From Dryococelus australis (Eukaryota > Arthropoda > Insecta > Phasmatodea > Phasmatidae), in assembly GCA_029891345.1 (NCBI GenBank), contig CM056994.1:222185991-222249990 (forward strand): a stretch of 64,000 nucleotides of DNA, given 5' to 3'. The position numbers and the translations under genes are program-made. Shown here in pieces: positions 11,620 through 22,865 of the stretch (the stretch's first letter is position 1; every line of letters starts with the position of its first letter). The notes under the pieces were generated by a model. It was not told the DNA's origin and ran no database searches. It worked only from the letters and a program-made list of their open reading frames with translations.

Positions 11620-12405
11620 CCACAATTCATCTTCGCGGCATGGGAGCACTCTGAGTAAACCCGAATACTCGTTGGTGGTGTGGGGGAGACCTCAGGAAAT
11701 GTAAGTTTTTTAATTAAAGTTTTTAAAAACTTTTAAGGGAAATTTTTTAGGAGAAAAGGGAAATTCCGAGGGGAAAAAGGAAAAAATGGCCTCCATGGGT
11801 AAAGACTTTTTAATTGCGAAATTAAAAAAAAAAAGGAAATAATTAATATATTTTTTTTAAAATTTAAAAGTGATTTTTAAATCATTTTTAATAATTGTTT
11901 TACTTTAAAATTTTTTATCGATTGTTTCATTGTTCGTGGTATTGTTTATTTTTGTGATTTGATTAGAATTTTTTTGCAATTGTTTTGGTTTTTGGGGTTA
12001 CATGTCACTGGGGGTCAAGGACAAGGTCAATAGTCCTGATCGCTTGTGTCTCTGAGTCACTGATCCCAGTCACCAGAGATTCTGGTCCCTGTCAGCAATT
12101 CTGGAAAACTTGGGTAGTTTCTAAGGACCCTTTTAATCATTTTTAAAATAATTTTTGTATAATTTTTAATAACAATTTTTTTTTACAATTTTTTGAAAAG
12201 TTTTTAGAATTTGTTAGGGTTTTTTTTAGTGTTTTTGAGGTCAATATCCTCAGGGTAAGTTCAAGGTCAAAGGTCACCTGGGTCAAGGGTAAAACGTCAA
12301 TTACATCCAAGATGGCGGTCTGGTGACATAACAAGATGGCGGCTTCCCCAGCTCCGGCTTCGATCCCTGATCCCCTTGCAAGTCAATCAGCATTTCCCTA
12401 CTACT
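11620..12405 (-). repeat. Right terminal inverted repeat of the foldback element
   Basis: Reverse complement of 8984-9870 with the same ordered landmarks, including two AAGATGGCGG motifs near 12310 and 12335. Divergence from the left arm is visible as substitutions and small indels, so the insertion is not recent. Confidence 0.75.
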
Positions 12406-12476
12406 ATGGTCACCGGCTTATCACTCGCCTGCCATTCAACAAATTACACTGGCATGCCTCCGCTGCTATCATAACA
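12406..12476 (-). mobile_element. Right part of the split 3' LTR of Gypsy element A
   Basis: On the minus strand this is the beginning of the LTR, TGTTATGATAGC, immediately after a purine tract. It continues beyond the foldback insertion at 8983. The first six bases (12406-12411) are the foldback's target duplication. Confidence 0.6.
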
Positions 12477-12479
12477 CGA

Positions 12480-12494
12480 CTCTCCATCCTCCTC
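12480..12494 (-). promoter_or_regulatory. Polypurine tract of Gypsy element A
   Basis: The minus-strand purine run GAGGAGGATGGAGAG sits four bases before the LTR start at 12476. This is where an LTR element primes plus-strand DNA synthesis. Confidence 0.5.
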
Positions 12495-15050
12495 GCTCGC
12501 CCGCATGGTGCGGACCAGCGGCAAGTAATATTGCCCCCTCCTCAAGTATGTTCGTCCCGAACAGACGCTGCATTGTCCGGATCTCCGTAGAGCGCCAGTC
12601 GATCGATATGGACAACCGTCGGTTTCGCCAGAGAGTCTTGACGACCAGTCTTAAAGACCACATCATTGATCTTATCCTGTAGGGGCCTTCCCAACTTTTC
12701 TGTATCTTTGGTCAGCAGTCTTTCTTCCTCGTTGGGTTGTACAGCGATGCCAGTTGTCCTTCTTGAAATACCGCTCCAGACATTCTCTCACAATTTATTC
12801 TGAGGTGCTGTCGAGCAAAATCATGAATGCCAACAGGTCTGTTACATAATTCGCTGGCATAATCGGGGGCTGCAGCTTCCTCTTCTGTCGGTCGGCCAAA
12901 CAGCAGGTCACTGGGGAGGCGTAGCTCTCTTCGAACAGCATCCTTTATGGTGTTACCCTTGTCGATCGTGAACTGCCGAGCGGTAAGCAGGAAGAAACAA
13001 AGACACCTTTGAATCCCAGTCCTTTTCATTGCCCGCCACGAAGATCGACAGGTACTGCTCAAGAGTGCAGCTAAGCCTCTCGACCATTCCATCCGACTGA
13101 GGCTGTAAGGCTGTTGTCCTACTCTTTCTCGTCCTCAGAATTTTCGTCACCTCCTGCAAGTCCTCAGCTTCAAAGTTTCTTCCCTAATCAGAATGGATTT
13201 TTAGTGGCCCCCCAAACCTCGAAAATACATGTTCTGTAAGTGCCTCAGCCACAGTATATGCTTCCTGGTTTGGGAGGGGAATGACCTTAGACCATTTAGT
13301 AAAATAATCTTGAGCCACCAGTAGATACAGATTACCTCTTTCTGTGACAGGCAAAGGGCCCAGAATGTCTACTGTCACCCTCTCGAATGGGGCTCCAACA
13401 TTGTATTTCTGGAGGTGACCTTGTCCTCTGGTCCTTGGCACCTTCCTCACAGTACAGGTGTCACTCAATCGGTACCACTTCTCAACATCCTCCCAACAGT
13501 AAAGTCAGTAGAATCTCAGTCAAATTCTAGCAAGTGTCTTATTAACACCAAAGTGCCCACTGGCTGTCTCGTTATACATTTATTTTAAGAATCTTGTAAC
13601 CCGGCATTCTGAAAGGACCAACTGTAATCATGTGTGTTTTCTATCATTAATTTCCCAGATTCTGTAAAGTATATATCTTTTCAGTATGAGGAAATTTCAC
13701 TGTGCCCAGTATGCTTTGTTGTGGTCAGATTAGATATCACTTTCCATTTTGCCGACAACCAGCTTCTTTCCACTTCAATAATGGTGGCAAAGTAGGATCA
13801 TTCATCTGGTCTTTCCTAATATTCTCATCACTCCAGGTAGGTGTTCCATCACAAGATAAATAACCTTGAATCCCTGTTCTCCGTACCTTCACCGATTCAC
13901 CACTCTTTCCTTCCTGGCATTCCCAATTACGACCAAATGGCTCATATGGCCTCCTATAAAGAGAATCTGCATTGCTGTGAAGGCTTCCAGATCTGTGCTG
14001 AACTTCAAAGTTATATTCTTGAAGAGGTTGTAACCACCAGGCTATTTGACCTTCGGGATCATAAAATTTAGTAGCTATCATAGTGAGGCATGGTCAGTTC
14101 CTACAATAAAATGTCTGCCATAAAGGTAGGGGTAGAAGTGTGAAATTGCCTTCACCGTGGCCAGAAGCTCCCTGTATTGAACACAGTAATTTCTCTCAGG
14201 CTTATGCAATATATTGCTGAATTATTCTAGTGGCATTTCCGTCTCATTTTGAACCTGAGAGAGCACAGCTCCAATGCCTACATCACAAGCATTAGTGTGC
14301 GAAATGAATACACCCTCACTTTTTGGGAAACCCAGGACTAGAGGAGATATCAGCATTTTCTTTAGTTTACTAAAGGCATCTTCACAATCAGTGGGTCAAT
14401 GAAATTACCTTTTTACCTCAGTCAGTTCTTGTAGTGGCTTGGTAATCGTGGCGAACCTAGGTACAAATCAATGGTAGCATGCACATAATCTCAGAAAACT
14501 CTGCACTTCAGTTTTGTCAGTTGGTTTCGGCCAATATCTTATTGTTTTGGTCTACTCGGGGTCTGATTCAATCCCATGGGTCGACACTAAATGTCCCAAG
14601 AAATTTATTTGCTTTTGAAACACGTGGTACTTCTCAGAAACCAGTTTTAAGTTGGCTACGGCCACTTTCTGGAATACAGAGTATAGGCAAGATAGGTGCT
14701 CTTCAAATGTCCTTCCTTTGACAACAATGTTATCTAGATAAACTTGCTAGATATCCAAAGGCAAAGCCTTTTCCATTAGGCATTCGAAGGTGGCAGGGGC
14801 ATATATAGCCCGAAAGGCATAACTTTGAACTGCCAGGTTCCTTTCCCTTGGACACAAAATACAGTCTTCTCTTGGTCCTCTGCGGCCACCTCGCACTGCC
14901 AGTACCCACTCTTTATGTATAAAGTAGAAAGGTATTGTGAACCAGCTAGGCTGTTTAATGCGTCATCTATCCTTGGAAGCAGATAAGAATCTTTCTTTGT
15001 CACATTATTAAGCTAACGATAATCTATACATCCAAATACGAACTTGGCAC
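12480..15050 (-). pseudogene. pol: Gypsy element A pol (RT, RNase H, integrase), 5'-truncated and broken
   Basis: Minus-strand fragments run in the Ty3/Gypsy order. RT is at about 14230-15050, with a CIDYR-like start, PRIDDALNSL, the YLSTL...SGYWQ block and VMPFGL. The RNase H end and linker are at about 13737-14230 (VQHRSGSLHSNADSL). The integrase core is at 12700-13470 (ERVTVDILGPLP with the first Asp, PLKIHSD with the second, DGMVERLS with the Glu). The C-terminal part reaches about 12480. Frames change repeatedly and stops are present, so it is dead. Gag, protease and the 5' half of RT are absent. At about 15050 the sequence switches to unrelated DNA. The 3' LTR lies downstream (left), split by the foldback element. 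Confidence 0.88.
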
Positions 15051-16180
15051 CAACAACTGCCAATGCAAGTGTAAGTATAGCCCAGCGATCAACCTTACCA
15101 CGGACAACCGCGATGAAGAAGTGAAACAGGAAAGTGAATAGCAGCAACATACAACCATAATCTTCTCTGACAACATAAACAGTGAAAATACCACAGAAAT
15201 TCCGTAATCGAACTGGTGCAACAACCTTTTATGTGCAGGACGAGGTACACTTATCCTAACCATTACGCAATGCAAAACCCACTGTTATCTCGAGTGCCTG
15301 GATGAAGCCGAAGTCGAGACCGCATCGGGATGTAATTACACGTGTAAATACTGTAATCAAATTTTGAAACAACCGCAAAGTGCACCTTTCAATTGGGGCA
15401 CCTTCTTTATGAAGTTTAAACAGCACATCACCACGTGTTGAAGAGCGGACTGTAAGGGAAAAAATGGGAACATGAGCAACACGTCCCAGAGCTGCAACAT
15501 CATGGTATATGAGAGGTTTTAAACTTCAAATGAGAGGCTGATGGTGCAGGCAGGGTAATTTCTGTGTCGGGACTGCACAGCAAGGGAAAGCGTGAACTAC
15601 CGGCCTACTATCACACACCAATTTTTCCGCGCAGCATCCAAACAGTAATACCACCCATTGAAACTCCTTTTCCATCCGCAATACCAGTGACACCATTCTT
15701 TGAGTCGTTGACCGAACGACCCCATTACTTACTCTCCCTGAGTTATGTCACCGGGCAATTTAAAATAGTTTTGCTCCTGGTTGAGGTATCAGGTGGGGCA
15801 AACCACATCTTCACCGGCCCTGGATCACATCGCCTATGACACAAATGGCTTTACCAACTAGGGGCCAAAATAACGTGCAAGGTGCACGAGTCAGCTTCCC
15901 ATAACATGTAGGGCTATGTATCAGTGAGAAGAATAACAAAGCGTGATACGAGTACAGTAACATCACAGTACATAACAATCCAATCACCACAACCAAGTGT
16001 ATATGACCCAACGCTAATGTAGGTCCTACCATGTGGTAATTCAGTGCACTATATCCCCCTATTGCTGAATGAAAGATGCTCAGTGTATCTTTTGTGCACT
16101 ACGCTAAAATCTCAAAAGGCCAGTTGTACATTCTCAGCATACTTGCTTTGTTTTGTCAGATGATGCAAGTGAGAATTTAA
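15051..16180. other. Unassigned DNA with no recognisable gene
   Basis: Follows the broken 5' end of Gypsy A. ORFs under 92 codons occur on both strands, none with a family signature. It may be further retroelement UTR or gag remnant, but I cannot show this. Confidence 0.35.
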
Positions 16181-16189
16181 AAAAAAAAT

Positions 16190-16560
16190 TCAACATCATT
16201 TATATTTTACAAAACACATAAAACATTTAAGGGCAATTCTATAGGAACTGTAACATAGGTATTCATTTGTGTACTACGCACAACACGTAGCATTTCAAAG
16301 TCACTTCAAATATTCAGTGCATCATTTATGTTTTACGAAAAACGTGAAATATTAAGGGCAATTGTATAGGTAGTGTAATGTATTAATTTGTTTGTTACGA
16401 GAAACACGTAGCATTTGCAAGTCAATTCACACATTCAGTATATAATTAATGTTTTACAAAGCACGTAAAATATTTAAGGGGAAATTTTTGTAACATTCAC
16501 AGTGTTTCTAGTTAGTTCATGCTCTGCACGACACATAATATTGGCAGAAATAATAAGGGC
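16190..16560 (+). repeat. Tandem repeat, about 125-bp unit, three copies
   Basis: Units starting near 16190, 16316 and 16441 each carry TTTACxAAxxACxTxAAAxAT, a TTAAGGGCAATT-like segment, AxTGTAAC and a CACxTAGCATTTxxAAGTCA segment in the same order. Units are diverged and the last one is partial. Confidence 0.75.
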
Positions 16561-18390
16561 AGTACAGTGATCTTATGCAAATTGGTGCTGCAAACAATAG
16601 TATTTGAGTCCCTTTGTAGCAGATACCGCATATTTGTTATATTGTTTAGTGCTCACATAACTATTTCAAAGAACTTACAGAGTTCGCACAGAGTTTGCAC
16701 ATAACATTTACAACATAATTTATGCATCCAGTGTTTTAGGTCTAAGAACCTAGTGATGTCTTACGGGTTAGTACAACAAGAAATAATGGTCTTGGTGGAC
16801 AGTGTAAATGATGTTGTTGAGTTATCAGACTCGAAGGGTGCCAGCTCGGAGAGAATGAGTGCTGACAGGTGTCATGGTGTCGACGCCCACGTGGCATTCT
16901 CTGCGCATCGGCTAATGATGAGGATGCTGTTGTAGACGTAAAATCCATTCATATCTGGGCTAGTGAGGACTTTATGCCTGCCTTAATGCATTATCACTCC
17001 CAGTAGGTTGCTATAGGCCACCTTAGTGACTTAAAAATTAGTCATGTGAAAGCAGGTAAATGGATTCAGAAGTGGACTAGAGAAATAAATATGTGTGCGA
17101 AGTTAATTTAAACACCAGAGTTTTTTTTACTGACCCTCGTAAAATGCACGTACATTTAAGTTACTCCATTGTAGCGGAAGGGGGCTAACACTGAAAAAAG
17201 GCGCGAAGCCTACATGATACTTAAAAATGAGAAATTAAGATCCGGCCGTGTACAAAACAGACCGGACTGTGGGGTGGCCCTCTCCCTGGGCTAAGTAAAC
17301 AAACAAATTATGGTTCCATGATAAAATTTAACTATTGAAAACTAAACAACGAGTGCACAAAGATGATGGGTCAGGGCTGGCCGATAAAAAAATTCACTCC
17401 ATGTGAGTATCATACAATAACTGAAAATGGCTGCGCGGGAGGCCAGCTGCCAAGCACAATGTTCCTGCATGGCGTGACAAAAAAAAAAAAAAACGAAAAA
17501 TATGAAAACATGCTGAATACGAAAAATGATGGGACATGTACACAGACGATGATGATAGTGACATTCATAACACATCGCAAATTATACATAACAAAACTTT
17601 CCTAAAATTAACATCACGTAGTGTCATGTCTTTATACTTATTCCTTAACCTAACAAGTTGGTATTTTTAACTAGCATGTTCTCTATCTAATACATAAAAT
17701 ATTCGTATTCCTACTAGCTAAATGTGTTCAGATGTTAGGACTCTTTATTGTGATGTACATAATTACTCATCAAAACCATGTTAAATAATAAATAGGAATA
17801 TCTGCACTTGGCGTGTCTCTTACGGACTACGGCCAATGTGGGCTTATTGGAGGTTCGTGGCCTCTGGCAATGAATGACTTGTGTTACTACTGGAACTGCC
17901 CAGTACAATAATGGCCGATACTAACTCTAACATCAATATTATTTTATAAAAGAAAAATAGGACAAATATTTGCACTACACTTGTGCAATAAATGAATATT
18001 CAAAGAGGCCACATTCTGTGGTGCCTGGTACATGTATCCGTGTCTTGTGCAATATGAAATACGTAATGCTACTTGATGAGTACAAAACAAATGACATGAC
18101 AAAACACTCCGATGCAATAACATAACCCTTACATAATCTGTACATCGTGTACACATGACCATACACATCTCACTTGCCTTACAATAAACATATAAACACT
18201 TTAAACTAAGATACAACACTTTATTTTAAGAAGTCATCTGAACTTCACAAATGTAAACAAACACACGTGGTTTCACTTCCGCTGTACGAACACAGGATGT
18301 ACCTAAATGCCACTATAAAATTATACACTTGAAAAAGCTGTGGAAAAAAATAAAAAATAAAATATACACAATAAAAATGAACACTTCACC
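16561..18390. other. AT-rich non-coding DNA
   Basis: No ORF with a recognisable product. There is a short A-run at 17480-17494. It could contain the LTR or 3' UTR of the minus-strand Gypsy B fragment to its right, but no matching LTR was found. Confidence 0.4.
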
Positions 18391-18399
18391 ACTTCACAT

Positions 18400-19640
18400 G
18401 AAAAGCACGCGGCCTACACTTGATGTAGGCACTGCCCTTTTGTGGCTGATGGTGGTTCCAATCTGATGTGTTAAAGTTATGAACTGGCTGAGGAAGGGCT
18501 TAATGTGGTACACATTAAATGCTCCCCTCCTCCTCTGGAGACCATTTGTGCAGCGCTGCTGAGCGATGCCCCTACTCGCATCATCTGGCCGGCAGGCGAA
18601 TGTTTCCATATGGGCTTAAGTTGTAGACACTGTGTCGCTGTCTCGTAGATGCCGGTGCTGTGACGACTGCCTTGGGTGCTTCTGCTGGCCTGCAGGCCGA
18701 ACACGTCGCACGTGAGAGCAGCGTGGCCACTTGGAGCTACGAGGGGGGAAAGACTGATCCTCCGACCCCGTGTCATCCTTGCTGCTGCTATCTTCGGCGG
18801 TGCTAGGGAAGCGAAGCGACTCTGATGCCACTTCCGATGTGAGTCAGGATGATCCCATTTATCAGGCGGGGCTGACTTGGATGCTGATGACCTCCTGCAT
18901 GATGTCGGAGACACCAGTCATCTCCAGGGCATCGCGATGCAGTCAGGTGGGACCTTCGCCTTGTGATCCTGGCCGTCCTCAGGCGGCCCACCTGCTTGGC
19001 TGGATGCTATGTTCTGCATGTCCGCTGTGATGACTTTGTCCGATGGCAGACGACGAATGTCGAACACAATGGTGTTCACTAGAGCCCCTGTGGACCGGGC
19101 GTCTCGGAGAACACATGCGTGGTGTATTGCCATCATGCTGATTTTCCACAAAATTCGCGGCATTGGTGAATAGGTCTGATGTGGTCTCACTTTGTTCACC
19201 ACCCAGTGGGGAGGGGGGAAGGTGTCGATGCCGACAGTGGTGAGCCGCAAAGCGTCTCGACGACACACTGTTGACCTGCATTGACTGATGCATACTTGGT
19301 AACAGGTATCTCCCAGTGGTTTTGTTATAGTGTGTGGGCCTCTCTACTTCGCTGTCAGCCCGGCACAAAACACTTTCTTGCTAGCAGATTGTGGATGTGT
19401 GCGGACATACACTTGCTGTCCAGGATGGAGCGGCAGTGGCGGGGCATGTGCTGGCAGGCAGCCATGCACGGCGTAGAGGCACTGGTTCTCGCGATCCTCT
19501 CTGCGCATGCACTCTCTCTCCTCCTCCCTGTCTCCACCAGCCTCAGGGTTCGTCGAAAACTCTCTCGCCCCACTCCTGAAATCGCCGGTGAAGGGAAGGT
19601 CTTAACCCTTGAGCAGTTGTGTGGTTGTTTTGCCTAATTC
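18400..19640 (-). pseudogene. pol: Gypsy element B, 3' end of pol (integrase C-terminus)
   Basis: A GC-rich minus-strand block. Near 19420-19300 it reads, across frames, LHPGQQVYVRTHP, KKVFCAGLTAKWRGP and TITKPLGDTCYQV. This is the integrase C-terminal module of Ty3/Gypsy elements, where a capsule of small hydrophobics ends in a WRGPY-type motif. Further downstream come a low-complexity Ser/Pro/Arg-rich tail and a final RRRGAFNVYHIKPF-like segment near 18480-18540. Several frameshifts split it into ORFs of 70-145 codons. The upstream catalytic core is missing, with truncation at about 19640. GC content differs from the flanks, which marks the insertion. It is not the same copy as Gypsy A. Confidence 0.65.
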
Positions 19641-20051
19641 TCCTGCATGAGCAATATAAATAGTGTGGCAGGTAGATGTAGTATGAATAAATACTGAGAC
19701 AAAATAGGTGTATTCGTAATTCCTGATAAGAAATTGTTCTTATGCAAAATATTATTCCCCTGAGTGCGCCCGAATGCTGTCTACTGTCCCTCAAGTGTGA
19801 TCTAATCTTTGTTTATATGAGGCGGAGAAATACCCTGAAAGTAGAATTTTAGGAGGGCTTCAGAAAAGTTGGAAGTATATAATTGTGAATGAAGTATGCT
19901 CGTAAGTGTGATGGGTGATCGGCAGTGAAGCTGCTGTTCTGAAGTTGCGGCGGTAAATAGGGGTTTGGTTTATTCCACTCAGGATGTGCATCTCAATGCT
20001 TTTAGTTTGCCGACTAAAATTTGTCGCCACTTGGTAAGTGCTACTGTCGCA

Positions 20052-20681
20052 TGTTGCTGCAGTTGCCTGCTGTAAGGGTCGGCAGGCATTGAGCTGTGCG
20101 AGGCACTGGGCAACCTTGGCTAGCTGAGATGCTGTTTAGAGAAACAAATACTGGGGGAATTAGTACGACGTCGGGACAGTGATATATAAGGCTTGTACAA
20201 TGGCGGCTCTGGACGCCATCTTGCCTGAGACGCCGAAGGCTCTGCACGAGGATTGCCTGCTGCGAGGACCACCTGTCCATGGTCCTGGATCGACAGCCGC
20301 TGCAACCACTGTGGAAAGAGCCTCCCTGTAGTCGCCAATGAGACGAGGATAAATATACTACTGATAGGGCTACCTAGGACACGAGAGACTTTGGGACAAG
20401 CGAAGGCATCAATAAACTCCATAATAGCAGAATACTTACTTCTATTGTTACAAACTTGTTTTAGAGTGTTGTTGACTTAATTGCCTCCTGGCTTGGCCGA
20501 TAGTAGCTGAGACTCCTTACCTCAGCATATTAACTTGTTTATTGCTAACCGATCTTGCATAGCGGACATTGTATTGAGAATTGTATAATAAAGTAGAGTT
20601 TTGTATAACCCAAGTGCCCTTCCTCTAGCTACCTTAATCCTTCTATATAGTGCGTGGTCTGCACCCCTCAGGACGACCACA
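20052..20681 (+). mobile_element. LTR of element D (left copy)
   Basis: About 630 bp starting TGTTGC and ending CCACA. It is collinear with 30208-30834, sharing CTGTAAGGGT, GAGAAACAAATACTGGGGGAAT, CAGTGATATATAAGG and AATAAAGTAGAGTTTTGTATA. It carries a possible TATA (GATATATAAGG near 20180) and an AATAAA polyadenylation signal near 20588, the expected U3/R layout for plus-strand orientation. An antisense ORF of exactly the same length and position (20120-20422) occurs in both copies. Confidence 0.88.
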
Positions 20682-20897
20682 GCAATTGATGGAGTCATCG
20701 ACACTTCCAAACTCTCATTTCAGATCATTGCAACTAACAGCAAATTTGTAAAGCTATACGACTCAAAGGACAGGTATTATGGAAGACGCCTCTTGTTCCC
20801 CACTACCCCACAGGGTTTCACCCCTGCTAACGAAGAGCAATTAAACCAAGGAATTAAACAGAACTCTATCATTAGAGCAAGACAGATAGAGGATTAG
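20682..20897 (+). CDS. Unrecognised open frame directly after the LTR
   Basis: An open frame continues out of the LTR and ends at a TAG at 20895-20897. The part beyond the LTR reads like a real protein: IDGVIDTSKLSFQIIATN, then KFVKLYDSKDRYYGRR, then a PQGFTPANEEQ segment and a basic end. Codon and amino-acid composition look coding, but I recognise no family. It could be a fragment of the internal region of element D, or a host exon (the LTR end CCACAG could serve as an acceptor). No primer-binding site could be assigned here. Confidence 0.35.
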   Translation, partial: AIDGVIDTSKLSFQIIATNSKFVKLYDSKDRYYGRRLLFPTTPQGFTPANEEQLNQGIKQNSIIRARQIED

Positions 20898-21298
20898 CAA
20901 CCTTCATCTGCCTACAGGGTTCGAAGTCATATGTATATAATGGGTCAATGTATCATATTAAGTAAATAGTAGTGACGTTGAAGGCACTCAGTCAAAGCAC
21001 AATGTTTCGCTACTCAGCAAAATAGCAGCAGCTCGAGAGCACGCACACAGAAACTGCCGTGTTACAAATACCTCGGCCATACAGTCGCTCATTGTCTCTC
21101 ATAGAATAACGTGTGTGCTTAAGGTTTTCAAATAAATGCATGCCGAAACACGGATCTGCCTTCTGGACTGTCTTGCTTTACTTCATGCAAATTCTATGCC
21201 TTGTGTGTGCTAAAATGGAAATTAATATTAATAAGCTTTGTGTATGTGTATGCTAAATATTAAGGCCATATTACACTACACCACACTGACATGCAAAC
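20898..21298 (+). other. Probable 5' untranslated/LTR-derived DNA of the errantivirus-like element
   Basis: No ORF. It contains an AATAAA at about 21133, consistent with an LTR-type polyadenylation signal, but no matching copy was found at the 3' side (28544-30207). The primer-binding site is not recognisable. Confidence 0.3.
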
Positions 21299-22865
21299 AT
21301 GAACAACCCAGGGAAGTTGACATGCAAGTCAATAAGAAAATTGGTCAAAACTCTAACTATTGATACAAGCAATGGCGAACGCGTATTAGAAGAACCAAAA
21401 ACCAATTAACAAAAGAGCTTACAAAATTACCAGAAAATGTACATATGCCAACTGCATAACAGAATTCAGCACTTCATTATTCATTTTCAGACACAGGTGA
21501 ATACACCATACACGAGCTTAGTATGCGCAGATATCTGTAACCCCACACATTAAAATCACTTCAAGCAACCGAGCCACTTTAATTTCAATACCAAGTACCA
21601 ACACACAGACACGGGTATTCTACCATTAATGATACTACGAAACACCAATATGTGAATGACACAAACGACACACAATTACAGTTACCACTTAACACACGAC
21701 AACCAACACGGATCACTTTTAAAAAAAATTCCCACAATCCATCCCCACATTTTCAGGGGAAAATAACGAAAATGTTCACGATTTTCTGGAGACATACAAT
21801 GCAGCCAGTGAAATCAATGGGTGGTGTGATGTAAAAAAATGCAGGCGGTTAACATTTTACCTACAAGGCACTGCTAAGCAGGTGTACGAAAATGTATACT
21901 ATACACACACAGGAGAGCTAACACGGCCATTTGTCGAGATAAAACTAAAATCAATTTTCACGCCTACTGATGAAATTGAGAAATACACTAATTTGCTTCA
22001 TAGTACAAAACAACAGCCAGGTCAAAGTTGCCAGTTCCATGTGGAAAACGTGCCATTTTACAAAAACAAATGCAAACCTAACTTGCCAGAGGAAGAATTT
22101 GTAAAAATTATGTGGCTATCCCTGTGACCTACTATTGCAGACAAGATAACAGCGTTGCAAAATGACACACTGGAACAACTACTTGCCAATTTAAGGAATG
22201 TCGAATTAAGCATTCACAGATAAAACCAACTCATGAAAGCCAGACACAAGCTATAGTACACACAAAACTCCAGGTGGAGATTAAGACACTGATGGTTCAG
22301 TTAGCCACCCTAAAACAAGAACTGAATGTTATAGAACATCAACACACCACTACACAATGAACCTCAACACACATACAAACACCAAACATACAGAATTGTG
22401 CCAGTTTACCTCAAACCAGAACACCATGGTAAAACTCAAAGAACACAGAACAAGGTATACTACAGAAACCCAACCTACCAGCACCAGTATAATTATGCAT
22501 ACCACGGACAGGCAGACCCCTTAAGGAACCACTGTGGTAACCACAAAAAGACGAGGGGCATAACGAACAGACAAAAACTCACAGACAATGAACCCACCCT
22601 TGAAGAGAAGGGAAAATACATACTCAATACATGCCAGGCGTTATTTCCAAAAAGCATACAGCACAGATCATATGCAGAAATCACCAGATTCAATGCGAAA
22701 AGCGAAATCCCTGTCAATCAGAAACCACAAACAAATACAGGAAATAACAAAATCACTTCCCTCATTATTTTCAAAGACACTAAAAGTGGGGCAGAAAAAC
22801 GAGGGGAGAGAACCAAGAACACAGGAAGGCCGAACAGAGTAGCAAACGCCGCCAGGCATCCGTAA
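21299..22865 (+). pseudogene. gag: gag of an errantivirus-like retroelement, broken
   Basis: A plausible start ATG at 21299 begins MNNPGKLTCKSIRK. The frame is interrupted after about 35 codons and the coding signal then hops between frames: 21652-21834, 21882-22127 (a Gag core with KNKCKPNLPEEEFVKIMW) and 22398-22865 (a basic Gln/Asn/His-rich C-terminus). In the family Gag forms the particle and binds RNA. Errantiviral Gag lacks CCHC knuckles, and none is seen here. It lies directly upstream of the protease/RT region in the same orientation. Many stops show that the copy is dead. Confidence 0.7.

Larger units (their letters stand above)
8984..12405. mobile_element. 3.4-kb foldback (long-TIR) non-autonomous DNA element
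   Basis: The two ends are long inverted repeats. The left starts AGTAGTAGGGAAAT at 8984 and the right ends ATTTCCCTACTACT at 12405. Both continue through the same order of landmarks (GACTTGCAAGGGGATCAGGG, GCCGCCATCTTGTTA, repeated TGACC motifs, A/T-rich segment, GGAATTTCCCTTTT, ACTTACATTTCC, CACACCACCAA) for roughly 800 bases each. Flanks are ACGGTC (8978-8983) and ATGGTC (12406-12411), a 6-bp duplication with one mismatch. The middle holds a tandem array of about 118-bp units and a Tc1-like insertion. No transposase of its own is visible. The terminus and 6-bp duplication match those of the Polinton at 46346-61256, so it may be a Polinton-mobilised derivative (inference). Confidence 0.8.

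Noticed and set aside
14479-14721. Plus-strand ORFs within 13841-14721
   Set aside because: Antisense to Gypsy A RT/RNase H.
18770-19030. Plus-strand ORFs in the GC-rich block 18770-19637
   Set aside because: The minus strand carries integrase C-terminal motifs, so plus-strand frames are shadows.
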